NCBI RefSeq assembly: GCF_004168035.1
Contig: NZ_SDPU01000022.1
Span: forward strand, 62,001 to 126,000
Source: Nocardioides iriomotensis
GTDB lineage: Bacteria > Actinomycetota > Actinomycetes > Propionibacteriales > Nocardioidaceae
Direction: 5' to 3'
DNA: 64,000 nt
In this document: one piece after another, positions 8,705 through 15,959 of the stretch
Numbering within the stretch: the first letter of the stretch is position 1
How the letters are laid out: each line of letters opens with the position of its first letter
Notes under the pieces: model-generated
What the model was told of the DNA's origin: nothing
Seen by the model: the letters and a program-made list of their open reading frames with translations, nothing else
Database searches by the model: none
Position numbers and translations under genes: made by a program

Positions 8705-9538
8705 ATGCCGGGCATGACGCCCGCCGCCCCCGCTCCCGTCGCCGTCGTCACCGGGTCCGCCCGCGGGATCGGGCGGGGCATCGCGCAACGCCTGGTGGCG
8801 CGGGGGTACGCCGTCGTCGTCACCGACGTCGACGGCCCCGCGGCCCGCCGTACAGCCGAGGAGGTGGGGGCGGTCGCCGGCCTCGCCCAGGACGTCCGCG
8901 ACGAGGCGTCGCACGCGGCGGTGGCCGCCGAGGCCGCCCGGCACGGACGCCTCGCGGTGTGGGTCAACAACGCCGGCGTCGGCGACGACGGGACGTTGGT
9001 CGGCGTCTCGTCGGAGTCGGTGCGCCGGCTCGTGGACGTCAACCTGCTCGGCGTGCTGTGGGGGATGCGCGCGGCGCTCGCGGCGTTCGGTCCGGAGGGC
9101 GGCGACGTGGTCAACGTGGCCTCGGCCTCGGCGCTCGGGCCGGTCCCCGGGCTCGCGGTGTACGCCGCCACGAAGGCGGCCGTCGTGTCCGTCACCACCT
9201 CCGCGTCCATCGAGGCACCGCGCGGGGTGCGCCTCCATGCGCTCTGTCCCGACGGCGTCGATACCGCGATGGTCGCCGCCATGGACCCGGCTGGCCCGGC
9301 CCGCGCGATGGTGCACTCCTCCGGGCGGCTGCTCACCGTCGACGAGACCGCCGACGCCGCCGTCGCCCTGGTTGGCAGCGGCCGGGTGGTCCGCACGCTG
9401 CCGACCTGGCGCGCGCCGCTGATCCGGTCGGGGTCGCTGCTGCCCTCCAGGACGGGGCCGGCGTTCCGCGTGTTCGAGCTGGTCGGGCGCCGCGTGATGC
9501 GGCGACACGCTCGAACACGTGTGCGACCGGAGGCTTGA
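8705..9538 (+). CDS. Short-chain dehydrogenase/reductase (SDR)
   Basis: The 277-residue protein is a classical SDR: the Rossmann motif TGSARGIGRG (Gly-rich T-G-x3-G-x-G), NNAGVGDD, a catalytic Ser in NVASASA and YAATK (Tyr-x3-Lys). It should reduce or oxidise a hydroxyl/keto group with NAD(P)H, and the substrate is unknown. The start may be ATG 8705 or ATG 8714; neither has a strong ribosome binding site. It stands between lexA and the SOS-type LysM gene. Its last codons contain a LexA-box-like sequence (9511-9526), so it may simply be embedded in the SOS locus without being part of the response. Confidence 0.85.
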   Translation: MPGMTPAAPAPVAVVTGSARGIGRGIAQRLVARGYAVVVTDVDGPAARRTAEEVGAVAGLAQDVRDEASHAAVAAEAARHGRLAVWVNNAGVGDDGTLVGVSSESVRRLVDVNLLGVLWGMRAALAAFGPEGGDVVNVASASALGPVPGLAVYAATKAAVVSVTTSASIEAPRGVRLHALCPDGVDTAMVAAMDPAGPARAMVHSSGRLLTVDETADAAVALVGSGRVVRTLPTWRAPLIRSGSLLPSRTGPAFRVFELVGRRVMRRHARTRVRPEA

Positions 9539-9594
9539 TTCGTTCGAACACGTGCTCTACGGTCGAACTTGTGTTCGATCGAACAGGCTTTCGA
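9511..9594. promoter_or_regulatory. Cluster of four LexA-box-like sequences upstream of the LysM gene
   Basis: Box A, TCGAACACGTGTGCGA (9511-9526), has one mismatch. Box B, TCGAACACGTGCTCTA (9544-9559), has two mismatches, both in the right half-site. Box C, TCGAACTTGTGTTCGA (9563-9578), is a perfect TCGAAC-N4-GTTCGA match. Box D, TCGAACAGGCTTTCGA (9579-9594), has one mismatch and abuts C directly. Box A lies in the end of the SDR gene. Only box C is a confident site alone; the spacing suggests cooperative LexA binding. The LysM ATG is 118 bp past box D. Confidence 0.85.
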
Positions 9595-9712
9595 CTCCGG
9601 GCAGGGTCCGGGCGGGGCGGGTTCGCGAAAACTGTCGGTGGGGCTCGATACACCTTCAGCCATGGACACGCTCACGCACCGCACCACCGCTTCCTTCCCC
9701 CGGAGGTCTGAG

Positions 9713-10114
9713 ATGAGCACCCTCGCCGTCGCACCTGGTTATGCAGCGCCCCGCGAGCGCGCGGTCCGTGCCGCCCGGCCGGCCCGGCCTGCCGCCCGCG
9801 CCGCGGCCCCGGCGCCCGCCGCCCCGGTCCGCCTCACCCGGCGCGGCCGGCTGGTCGTCACGCTGCTGTTCGTCGTGGCGCTCACGGTGCTCGCCACGGT
9901 GTTCGGCGCCACGTCCGCCGCGACCGGGGAGGCCGGCACCCCGGTGCCGACCCGCACCGTCGTGGTCCAGGAGGGCGACACGCTGTGGGCGATCGCGGGC
10001 GAGGTGGCCGCGCCCGGCGACGTGCGCGAGATGGTCCACCGCATCCAGGAGCTCAACGCGCTGCCCGGGTCCGGCCTGACGCTCGGCCAGGAGCTGGCAG
10101 TGCCGCTGGGCTGA
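9713..10114 (+). CDS. LysM-domain membrane protein, probable SOS-induced division inhibitor
   Basis: The 133-residue protein has a basic Ala/Pro/Arg-rich N-terminus (1-45), one TM helix (about 46-66, LVVTLLFVVALTVLATVFGA) and an extracytoplasmic LysM domain (82-131: VQEGDTLWAIAG to LTLGQELAVPLG). The ATG at 9713 follows a GGAGG ribosome binding site. The architecture and place beside lexA match YneA of Bacillus and Rv2719c of Mycobacterium, membrane-anchored LysM proteins made during SOS that slow septation by acting at the wall. Known for the family: LexA control and division delay. Seen here: the LexA boxes and domain layout. The division role is inferred. No hydrolase domain is present. 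Confidence 0.83.
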   Translation: MSTLAVAPGYAAPRERAVRAARPARPAARAAAPAPAAPVRLTRRGRLVVTLLFVVALTVLATVFGATSAATGEAGTPVPTRTVVVQEGDTLWAIAGEVAAPGDVREMVHRIQELNALPGSGLTLGQELAVPLG

Positions 10115-10203
10115 GCGCCCGCGCACGTCGGGCGACCGACCAGGCGACCGACAACAGACGTGCCTCGACCTCCTCGACCCGGGTCCGCAGGCATGAGGGG
10201 AAG

Positions 10204-10238
10204 AAGGGCGGAGCCGCTGCCCGTGCGGCTCCGCCCTT
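10204..10238. terminator. Bidirectional terminator between LysM gene and polyprenyl synthase gene
   Basis: A perfect 14-bp stem, AAGGGCGGAGCCGC paired with GCGGCTCCGCCCTT, has a 7-nt loop. A-rich flank on one side and TT on the other suit termination of both convergent genes. Confidence 0.85.
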
Positions 10239-10252
10239 CGTCATGTCCGGCG

Positions 10253-11314
10253 TCAGTGCGCGCGCTGGGTGGCCGCGTCGGCCAGGTCGCGCAGCGCCGA
10301 CCGGGCGGTGCCCGTGATCGGTGCCGCCTCGAGGGCGGCCAGCGCCGCGGAGGTCAGCGCGTCGATGCGGCGCTCCACGTCGTCGGCCGCACCCGACGCC
10401 TCGATGACCGCGCGCAGGTCGGCGACCTCGTCCTCGTCCAGCGGCCGGCCGAGCCCAGCGTCGAGCCGCTTCGCGTCGGCCGCGCCGGCGCCCTCGAGCG
10501 CGAGCGCCACCAGGACGGTGCGCTTGCCCTCGGTGAGGTCGTCGCCCGCGGGCTTGCCGGTGACCTCGGGGTCGCCGAACACGCCGAGCAGGTCGTCGCG
10601 CAGCTGGAACGCCTCGCCGAGCGGGAGCCCGAACGCCGACAGCGCGTCGATCGTCGCCGGGTCCGCGCCGGCCAGGGCGGCGCCGACGTGCAGCGGCCGC
10701 TCGATGGAGTACTTCGCGGACTTGTAGCGCAGCACCTTCATCGCGAGGTCCACGTCGGACTCCCCGCGCGCCTGCACCGAGACGTCGAGGAACTGCCCGG
10801 CGATCACCTCGCTGCGGGTCAGGTCGAACACCGCGAGCGCGTCGCGCACCCGGTCGTGGGGGAGCCCGCAGCGGCGCAGCAGCTCGTCCGACCAGGACAG
10901 CAGCAGGTCGCCGAGCAGGATCGCTGCGGCGGCGCCGTACTGCTCGGGCGAGCCGGACCAGCCGAGCTCCCGGTGCCGCGCGCCGAACGCCGCGTGCGTG
11001 GCGGGACGGCCGCGGCGGGTGTCGGAGGCGTCCATGAAGTCGTCGTGCACCAACGCGCTCGCGTGCAGCAGCTCGAGCGAGGCGGTCGCCCGCACCAGGG
11101 CGGCCTGGTCGAGGACCTCGTCCTGCACGGCGCGGTAACCCCACCAGCAGAACGCCGCCCGGAACCGCTTGCCGCCGCGCACCGCGTCGTGCGCGGAGCG
11201 GACCAGCGCGTCGGCGTCGGGTCCCAGCGGCGCGAGACGGCGGGCCTGCTCGTCGACGAACGTGTCGAGCGCGGACTGCACCGCGGAGCGCAGCGTCGCG
11301 GGGTCCCAGGTCAC
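10253..11314 (-). CDS. Trans-polyprenyl diphosphate synthase (GGPP synthase type)
   Basis: The 353-residue all-helical isoprenyl synthase shows GGKRFRAAF near the N-terminus, the first Asp-rich motif in LVHDDFMD (D-D-x2-D) and the second in QLRDDLLGVFGD. It condenses isopentenyl diphosphate onto allylic diphosphates; the chain length (C20 versus longer) cannot be fixed by eye. Products feed carotenoids, menaquinone or undecaprenyl carriers. The GTG start at 11314 is 6 nt after a TAGGCT -10 element. It is divergent from metF, an arrangement also known in Mycobacterium (idsA2 beside a MetF-like gene near the dcw region). Confidence 0.92.
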   Translation of the reverse strand: MTWDPATLRSAVQSALDTFVDEQARRLAPLGPDADALVRSAHDAVRGGKRFRAAFCWWGYRAVQDEVLDQAALVRATASLELLHASALVHDDFMDASDTRRGRPATHAAFGARHRELGWSGSPEQYGAAAAILLGDLLLSWSDELLRRCGLPHDRVRDALAVFDLTRSEVIAGQFLDVSVQARGESDVDLAMKVLRYKSAKYSIERPLHVGAALAGADPATIDALSAFGLPLGEAFQLRDDLLGVFGDPEVTGKPAGDDLTEGKRTVLVALALEGAGAADAKRLDAGLGRPLDEDEVADLRAVIEASGAADDVERRIDALTSAALAALEAAPITGTARSALRDLADAATQRAH

Positions 11315-11320
11315 CGGCGC

Positions 11321-11326
11321 AGCCTA
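11321..11326 (-). promoter_or_regulatory. -10 element of leaderless promoter for the polyprenyl synthase gene
   Basis: TAGGCT on the minus strand ends 6 nt before the GTG at 11314. Confidence 0.55.
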
Positions 11327-11380
11327 CGTCGGCCTCTCCTCACGTGATGGACCCGTCCGGGATGGGGCAGTTCCTCCACC

Positions 11381-11386
11381 TATCCT
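11381..11386 (+). promoter_or_regulatory. -10 element of leaderless metF promoter
   Basis: TATCCT ends 6 nt before the metF ATG at 11393. Confidence 0.55.
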
Positions 11387-11392
11387 GGGGGC

Positions 11393-12307
11393 ATGGCTCT
11401 CGGACTGCCCTCACGCATGCCCGGCGGTGCGTCCACCGTCCGGGAGCTGATCGCTGCCGGGGAGCGGTCGTTCTCGTTCGAGTTCTTCCCGCCCAAGGAC
11501 GCCGAGGGCGAGCGGCAGCTCTGGCGCACGCTGCGTGAGCTGGAGCCGCTGAACCCGACGTTCGTCTCCGTGACGTACGGCGCCGGCGGGTCGACCCGCG
11601 ACCGCACGGTCGGCATCACGGCGCAGATCGCCCACGACACGTCGATGACGCCGCTGGCGCACCTGACCTGCGTCGACCACTCGGTCGCGACGCTGCGGTC
11701 GGTCATCGGCTCCTACGCCGGCGCCGGGGTGCGCAACGTGCTCGCGCTGCGCGGCGACCCGGCCGGTGGCCCGCGGGCGCCGTTCGAGCCGCACCCCGAG
11801 GGTCTGCGCTACGCCGTCGAGCTGGTCGAGCTGACCAAGTCGCTCGGCGACTTCTGCGTCGGGGTCGCGGCGTTCCCGGAGCTCCACCCGTCGGCCGAGT
11901 CGGCCGACGCGGACGCCCGTGTGCTCGCGGCCAAGGCGCGCGCGGGCGCGGACTTCGCGATCACCCAGCTGTTCTTCCGGCCCGACGACTACTTCAGGCT
12001 CGTCGACCGGGTCTCGGCCCTCGGCGTCGACATCCCGATCATCCCGGGCATCATGCCGATCACGAACCTCGCCCAGGTCACGCGCATGGCCGAGCTCTCC
12101 GGTGCCGCGCTGCCCGACGAGGTGGTCGAGCGGGTGGCGCGCTTCGAGGGCGACCCCGCCGCCGTCCGCGCCGAGGGCATCCGGGTCGCGACCGAGCTGT
12201 GCGACACCCTGCTCGCCGGCGGCGCGCCGGGCCTGCACTTCTACACGCTGAACCGCTCGAAGGCCACGCGCGAGATCTTCTCCGGGCTGCGCACGGCGGT
12301 CGGGTGA
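11393..12307 (+). CDS. metF: 5,10-methylenetetrahydrofolate reductase
   Basis: The 304-residue TIM-barrel flavoenzyme reduces methylene-THF to methyl-THF, the methyl donor for methionine synthesis. Family landmarks are SFEFFPPKD near the N-terminus, SVTYGAGGSTRDRT, HLTCVD, LALRGDPAGG, FAITQLFF, PIIPGIMPI and a C-terminal GLHFYTLNRS. The length is normal for bacterial MetF. Start and -10 spacing suggest a leaderless mRNA. The stop TGA overlaps the ATG of the following SIMPL gene (ATGA), so the pair is translationally coupled. Confidence 0.95.
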   Translation: MALGLPSRMPGGASTVRELIAAGERSFSFEFFPPKDAEGERQLWRTLRELEPLNPTFVSVTYGAGGSTRDRTVGITAQIAHDTSMTPLAHLTCVDHSVATLRSVIGSYAGAGVRNVLALRGDPAGGPRAPFEPHPEGLRYAVELVELTKSLGDFCVGVAAFPELHPSAESADADARVLAAKARAGADFAITQLFFRPDDYFRLVDRVSALGVDIPIIPGIMPITNLAQVTRMAELSGAALPDEVVERVARFEGDPAAVRAEGIRVATELCDTLLAGGAPGLHFYTLNRSKATREIFSGLRTAVG

Positions 12308-12930
12308 TGGCCGGCACCTCGATCACCACGGTGGGCGAGGGCCAGGCGTCCGGTACCCCGGACTCGCTGCGGCTGCACGTGTCCGTGCAGCACACGGCCG
12401 CGAGCGTCAGCGACGCCCTGTCGGGCTGTGCCTCGCGGCTCGAAGCCGCCGTCGCGGTGGCCCGCCGGTTCACCGAGCCGCACCGCATCGGGTCCACCGG
12501 GCTGCACGTCGACCACGAGTACACCGACCAGGGTCGCGCCACCACCGGGTGGGTCGCGCACCACGCGCTCCGCATCGAGGTGCCCGACGTGGCGGCGTCG
12601 GGGGACCTGGTCACCGCGCTGGCCGACGAGGTGGGTGACGCGCTGCGGGTCGGCCATGTCGAGATGTACCTCGCCGATCCGGCCGACCTCGCCGTCACGG
12701 CCCGCGCGGCGGCGTTCGAGAACGCCCGCGCCAAGGCCGACGAGCTCGCCGCGCTCGCCGGGCAGCAGGTGACCGGCGTCGTCTCGGTCGCCGAGGGCGC
12801 CGGGGTCCGTCCCTACGGCGTCGTCGAGGCCGCGCCGGCCGCGATGGCCAAGGTCGGCACGTCGTTCGAGCCCGGCTCGGCCACGGTCTCCGCGTCGCTC
12901 ACCGTGGTCTGGTCGACGACGCCGGCGTAG
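12307..12930 (+). CDS. SIMPL (DUF541) domain protein
   Basis: The 207-residue protein has the SIMPL/DUF541 pattern: ITTVGEGQASGTPDSLRLHV at the N-terminus, a central TGLHVDHEYTDQG strand region and ARAAAFENARAKADELAALAG, closing with SLTVVW. The family includes the mouse SIMPL signalling protein and bacterial channel-like or periplasmic proteins of unknown role. No signal peptide is visible, so it is probably cytosolic. The ATG overlaps the metF stop. Its last 32 nt overlap the convergent FAD oxidoreductase gene. Confidence 0.8.
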   Translation: MAGTSITTVGEGQASGTPDSLRLHVSVQHTAASVSDALSGCASRLEAAVAVARRFTEPHRIGSTGLHVDHEYTDQGRATTGWVAHHALRIEVPDVAASGDLVTALADEVGDALRVGHVEMYLADPADLAVTARAAAFENARAKADELAALAGQQVTGVVSVAEGAGVRPYGVVEAAPAAMAKVGTSFEPGSATVSASLTVVWSTTPA

Positions 12931-14242
12931 CGCGCGGCACCTCCCCGATCCGTTCCGCCACGACGGCGGCGGTCAGGGTCGCGAACGGCAGCCCGCTGGT
13001 GCCCGCGACATGTGCGCCGGCGGCGTAGACCCCCTCGACCGGCGTGCGCGTCCCGAGCCGCTGCCGCACCGTCGCACGGCCCTGCCACAGCACGCCGTAC
13101 GGCGACCCGCCCCACGCGACCACCTGCTCGCGCGGCGACCGGTCGACGCGCACGACGACCTGTTCCCGCACGTCGACGCCGCGGCGGGCCAGGGCGACCA
13201 GCACGTCCTCGGAGAGCCGGCCGCGACCGAGCACCGTCCACGCGGCACCACCCTCCGGCGCGGAACCACCGGTCCGCACCACGAGGGTCGGGTCGCCGTG
13301 CAGGACCACCTCGTGCGGCAGGTCCGGGACGTCACCGCGGAGGCCCAGGTGGCTGACGACCGGTGGGATCGCAGGCATGGTGCGGCGGACCCGGTCGGCG
13401 AGCGCGGGAAGGCCCCGCGGGTCGACCGCGACGACCACGACGTCCGCGTCCACCACGCCCGCGGAGGTGTCGACGCCGACGGCCCGGCCGTCACGCACGA
13501 CGAGGTCGCGGACCGTGGTGCCCAGGCGCACGTCCACCCGGCGCTCGCCGAGCCTCCGGGTCATCGCGTCCGCCAGCGCGCCCAGCCCGCCGGCGACCGT
13601 CCAGGTGCCGAAGTTCTGCTCGACGTAGTCGAGCATCCCGACCCAGGCCGGGACGTTGCGCGGGTCGTGGCCGTCGAGGACGGCGTGGGTGAGGGCGAGG
13701 GAGCGGAGCCGCTCGTCCGTGCGGAACCTGCGACGTACGACGCCGTGCAGCGACGTCCGCGAGCTCAGCACGTCGCGGACGGCCGCGTCCTGGTGGTCGT
13801 GGTCCCAGGGCCGCTCGAGGTAGCCGCGGCGGAGCACGTCCCAGGTGCCGGCGAAGGAGTGCACGTGGTCGACCCAGGCCTGCCCCGCGGCGGGACCGAG
13901 CGCCTCGCCCACCGCGTCGAGCTGGCCCCCACGGCTGCCCGACGGCAACGCCAGCGTGGTGCCGTCCTCGAAGCGGTGCTCGCGCACCGGCTGGACCGGC
14001 ACCAGGTCGAGCTCGCGCTCCAGCGGGCGGCCGGACTTGCGGAACAGGTCGCGCAGCACGGCGGGCAGCGCCGTCGCCGTCGGGCCCGTGTCCCAGCGGA
14101 AGCCCTCCCGCTCCAGGAAGCCGACCGCCCCGCCGAGCCGGTCCCGCCGCTCCAGCAGCACGACCTCGTGACGGTGCTTGGCCAGCCGCGCGGCCGCCGC
14201 GGTGCCGGCGATGCCGCCCCCGACCACCACCACGCGCGCCAT
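12899..14242 (-). CDS. FAD-dependent oxidoreductase, phytoene desaturase/amine oxidase type
   Basis: The 447-residue protein begins with a dinucleotide fold (VVVGGGIAGTAAAARLAKHR, G-x-G-x2-G) whose second strand ends VVLLERRDRLGG, the layout of carotenoid desaturases and related flavoproteins. RWDTGPTATALP and a C-terminal GVYAAGAHVAG segment complete the FAD site. Without neighbouring carotenoid genes the substrate stays open. The ATG at 14242 is chosen because the fold starts there and a TAGGCT -10 lies 7 nt upstream. The longer open frame would cross into the divergent MFS gene. It overlaps SIMPL by 32 nt at the 3' end. Confidence 0.83.
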   Translation of the reverse strand: MARVVVVGGGIAGTAAAARLAKHRHEVVLLERRDRLGGAVGFLEREGFRWDTGPTATALPAVLRDLFRKSGRPLERELDLVPVQPVREHRFEDGTTLALPSGSRGGQLDAVGEALGPAAGQAWVDHVHSFAGTWDVLRRGYLERPWDHDHQDAAVRDVLSSRTSLHGVVRRRFRTDERLRSLALTHAVLDGHDPRNVPAWVGMLDYVEQNFGTWTVAGGLGALADAMTRRLGERRVDVRLGTTVRDLVVRDGRAVGVDTSAGVVDADVVVVAVDPRGLPALADRVRRTMPAIPPVVSHLGLRGDVPDLPHEVVLHGDPTLVVRTGGSAPEGGAAWTVLGRGRLSEDVLVALARRGVDVREQVVVRVDRSPREQVVAWGGSPYGVLWQGRATVRQRLGTRTPVEGVYAAGAHVAGTSGLPFATLTAAVVAERIGEVPRATPASSTRPR

Positions 14243-14249
14243 GGCGGGG

Positions 14250-14255
14250 AGCCTA
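14250..14255 (-). promoter_or_regulatory. -10 element of leaderless promoter for the FAD oxidoreductase gene
   Basis: TAGGCT on the minus strand ends 7 nt before the ATG at 14242. Confidence 0.45.
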
Positions 14256-14345
14256 CGGGTGGCCGGCGCCGTCCCGGCTGTCGGTCCGGGGTGGTGAACT
14301 TGGACTGTCCCACCGTCGTCCCCCCGACCGAGAAGGACCCTCGTC

Positions 14346-15938
14346 ATGTCCGACCCGCGCCCCGCACCGGTGGCCGACCCGAAGTGGTGGACGCTCGCCG
14401 CGGTCTGCCTCGGCGTCTTCATGCTCCTGCTCGACATCACGATCGTGAACGTCGCGCTGCCCGACATCGCGACCGACCTCGACGCGTCGCTGTCCGACCT
14501 CCAGTGGGTGATCGACGCCTACGCCCTGTCGCTGGCCGCGCTGCTGCTCACGGCCGGGTCGTTGGCCGACCTCTACGGCCGCAAGCGCGTGTTCGTGATC
14601 GGCACCCTGCTGTTCACGGTGGGCTCGCTGGCCTGCGGCTTCGCCCAGGACGTGGTGTTCCTGTGCCTGTCCCGGGCCTTCCAGGGCATCGGCGGCGCGG
14701 CGATGTTCGCCACCGCTCTCGCCCTGCTGGCCAGCGCCTTCCGCGGCAAGGACCGCGGCACCGCGTTCGGTGCCTTCGGTGCCACCACCGGTGTCGCGGT
14801 CGCGGTCGGACCGGTGCTCGGTGGTGTGCTGACCAGTGGCATCTCGTGGCGCTGGATCTTCTTCGTCAACATCCCGATCTGCGTCGTCGCGATCGCGATG
14901 ACCGCCGCCAAGGTGAGGGAGTCCCACGACCCGCGCGCCGGCCGGCCCGACTGGTTCGGCTTCGTGACGTTCTCGCTGGCGCTCGGCTCGCTGGTCTACG
15001 CCCTCATCGAGGCCGGGCAGCGCAGCTGGGGTGACCCGCGGGTGGTCACCTTCCTGGTCGCGGCGGCGGTCCTGCTCGTCGTGTTCCTCGTGGCGGAGGT
15101 CCGGGGCTCGCACCCGATGTTCGACCTCGGCCTGCTGCGCAAGCCGACGTTCACCGGTGGACTGGTCGCGGCGTTCGCCGTCTCGGCGTCGGTCTTCTCG
15201 CTGCTGACCTACCTCGTGCTCTACGTCCAGGGCGTGCTGGGCTACGACGCGGTCGGCACCGGCGTCCGGTTCCTCTACCTGTCGGTGGCGTCCTTCTTCG
15301 CCGCCGCGGTCGCGGGGCGCCTCACCTCGTTCGTGCCGACCCGGTGGCTGATCGGTCCCGGGTTCCTCGTCCTCGGCGTCGGGCTGGTCCTGCTCGGCGG
15401 GATCGAGCCCGACGACACCTGGACGCACCTGATCCCCGGACTGGTGGTCTCCGGCATCGCCGTCGGCATGATCAACCCGCCGCTCGCGTCCACGGCCGTC
15501 GGCGTGGTCAGCCCCGACCGGTCGGGGATGGCGTCCGGGGTCAACTCCACGTTCCGCCAGGTCGGGATCGCCACCGGCATCGCGGCGTTGGGCTCGATCT
15601 TCAGCCACCAGGTCTCCGACGCCGTCGCGTCCGGGCTCGGTGACAAGGTCCCGCCCGCGGCGCTGGAGGGGCTGACGGCCGCCCTGACCAACGCGCAGGT
15701 GGTCGCGGCGTCCGAGGGCGCCCGCCAGGCCGCCACGCAGCAGGGCGGTGCCGCCGCCGGGGCGCAGGCGTTCGACCTCGTCCACACGGTCGGCACGTCG
15801 GCGGTCGTCGACGCGCTGAACCACATCACGCTGATCGCTGCGACGCTCGCCTTCGTCGCCGGCGTGGTCTGCCTGCTGATGATCCGGCAGCAGGACTTCG
15901 TCCAGCACGAGGCCGAGGCGATGGCCGCCGTCGGCTGA
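14346..15938 (+). CDS. MFS drug-exporter-like transporter, DHA2 (14-TM) family
   Basis: The 530-residue membrane protein has 14 predicted hydrophobic segments. The DHA2 signature follows the first helix (LDITIVNVALPDIATDL) and motif A-like GSLADLYGRKRV sits in the loop between helices 2 and 3. Motif C-like glycines (VAVGPVLGGVL) are in helix 5. It should export a hydrophobic or cationic compound by proton antiport, and no substrate is deducible. GAGAAGGA precedes the ATG. No TetR-type regulator lies beside it. It is divergent from the FAD gene across 103 bp. Confidence 0.9.
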   Translation: MSDPRPAPVADPKWWTLAAVCLGVFMLLLDITIVNVALPDIATDLDASLSDLQWVIDAYALSLAALLLTAGSLADLYGRKRVFVIGTLLFTVGSLACGFAQDVVFLCLSRAFQGIGGAAMFATALALLASAFRGKDRGTAFGAFGATTGVAVAVGPVLGGVLTSGISWRWIFFVNIPICVVAIAMTAAKVRESHDPRAGRPDWFGFVTFSLALGSLVYALIEAGQRSWGDPRVVTFLVAAAVLLVVFLVAEVRGSHPMFDLGLLRKPTFTGGLVAAFAVSASVFSLLTYLVLYVQGVLGYDAVGTGVRFLYLSVASFFAAAVAGRLTSFVPTRWLIGPGFLVLGVGLVLLGGIEPDDTWTHLIPGLVVSGIAVGMINPPLASTAVGVVSPDRSGMASGVNSTFRQVGIATGIAALGSIFSHQVSDAVASGLGDKVPPAALEGLTAALTNAQVVAASEGARQAATQQGGAAAGAQAFDLVHTVGTSAVVDALNHITLIAATLAFVAGVVCLLMIRQQDFVQHEAEAMAAVG

Positions 15939-15959
15939 CCCTGCGATGGCAGCCGGGCG

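Noticed and set aside
10160-11347. 395-codon plus-strand frame opposite the polyprenyl synthase
   Set aside because: It crosses the terminator hairpin and lacks recognisable motifs; the minus-strand synthase has both Asp-rich motifs.
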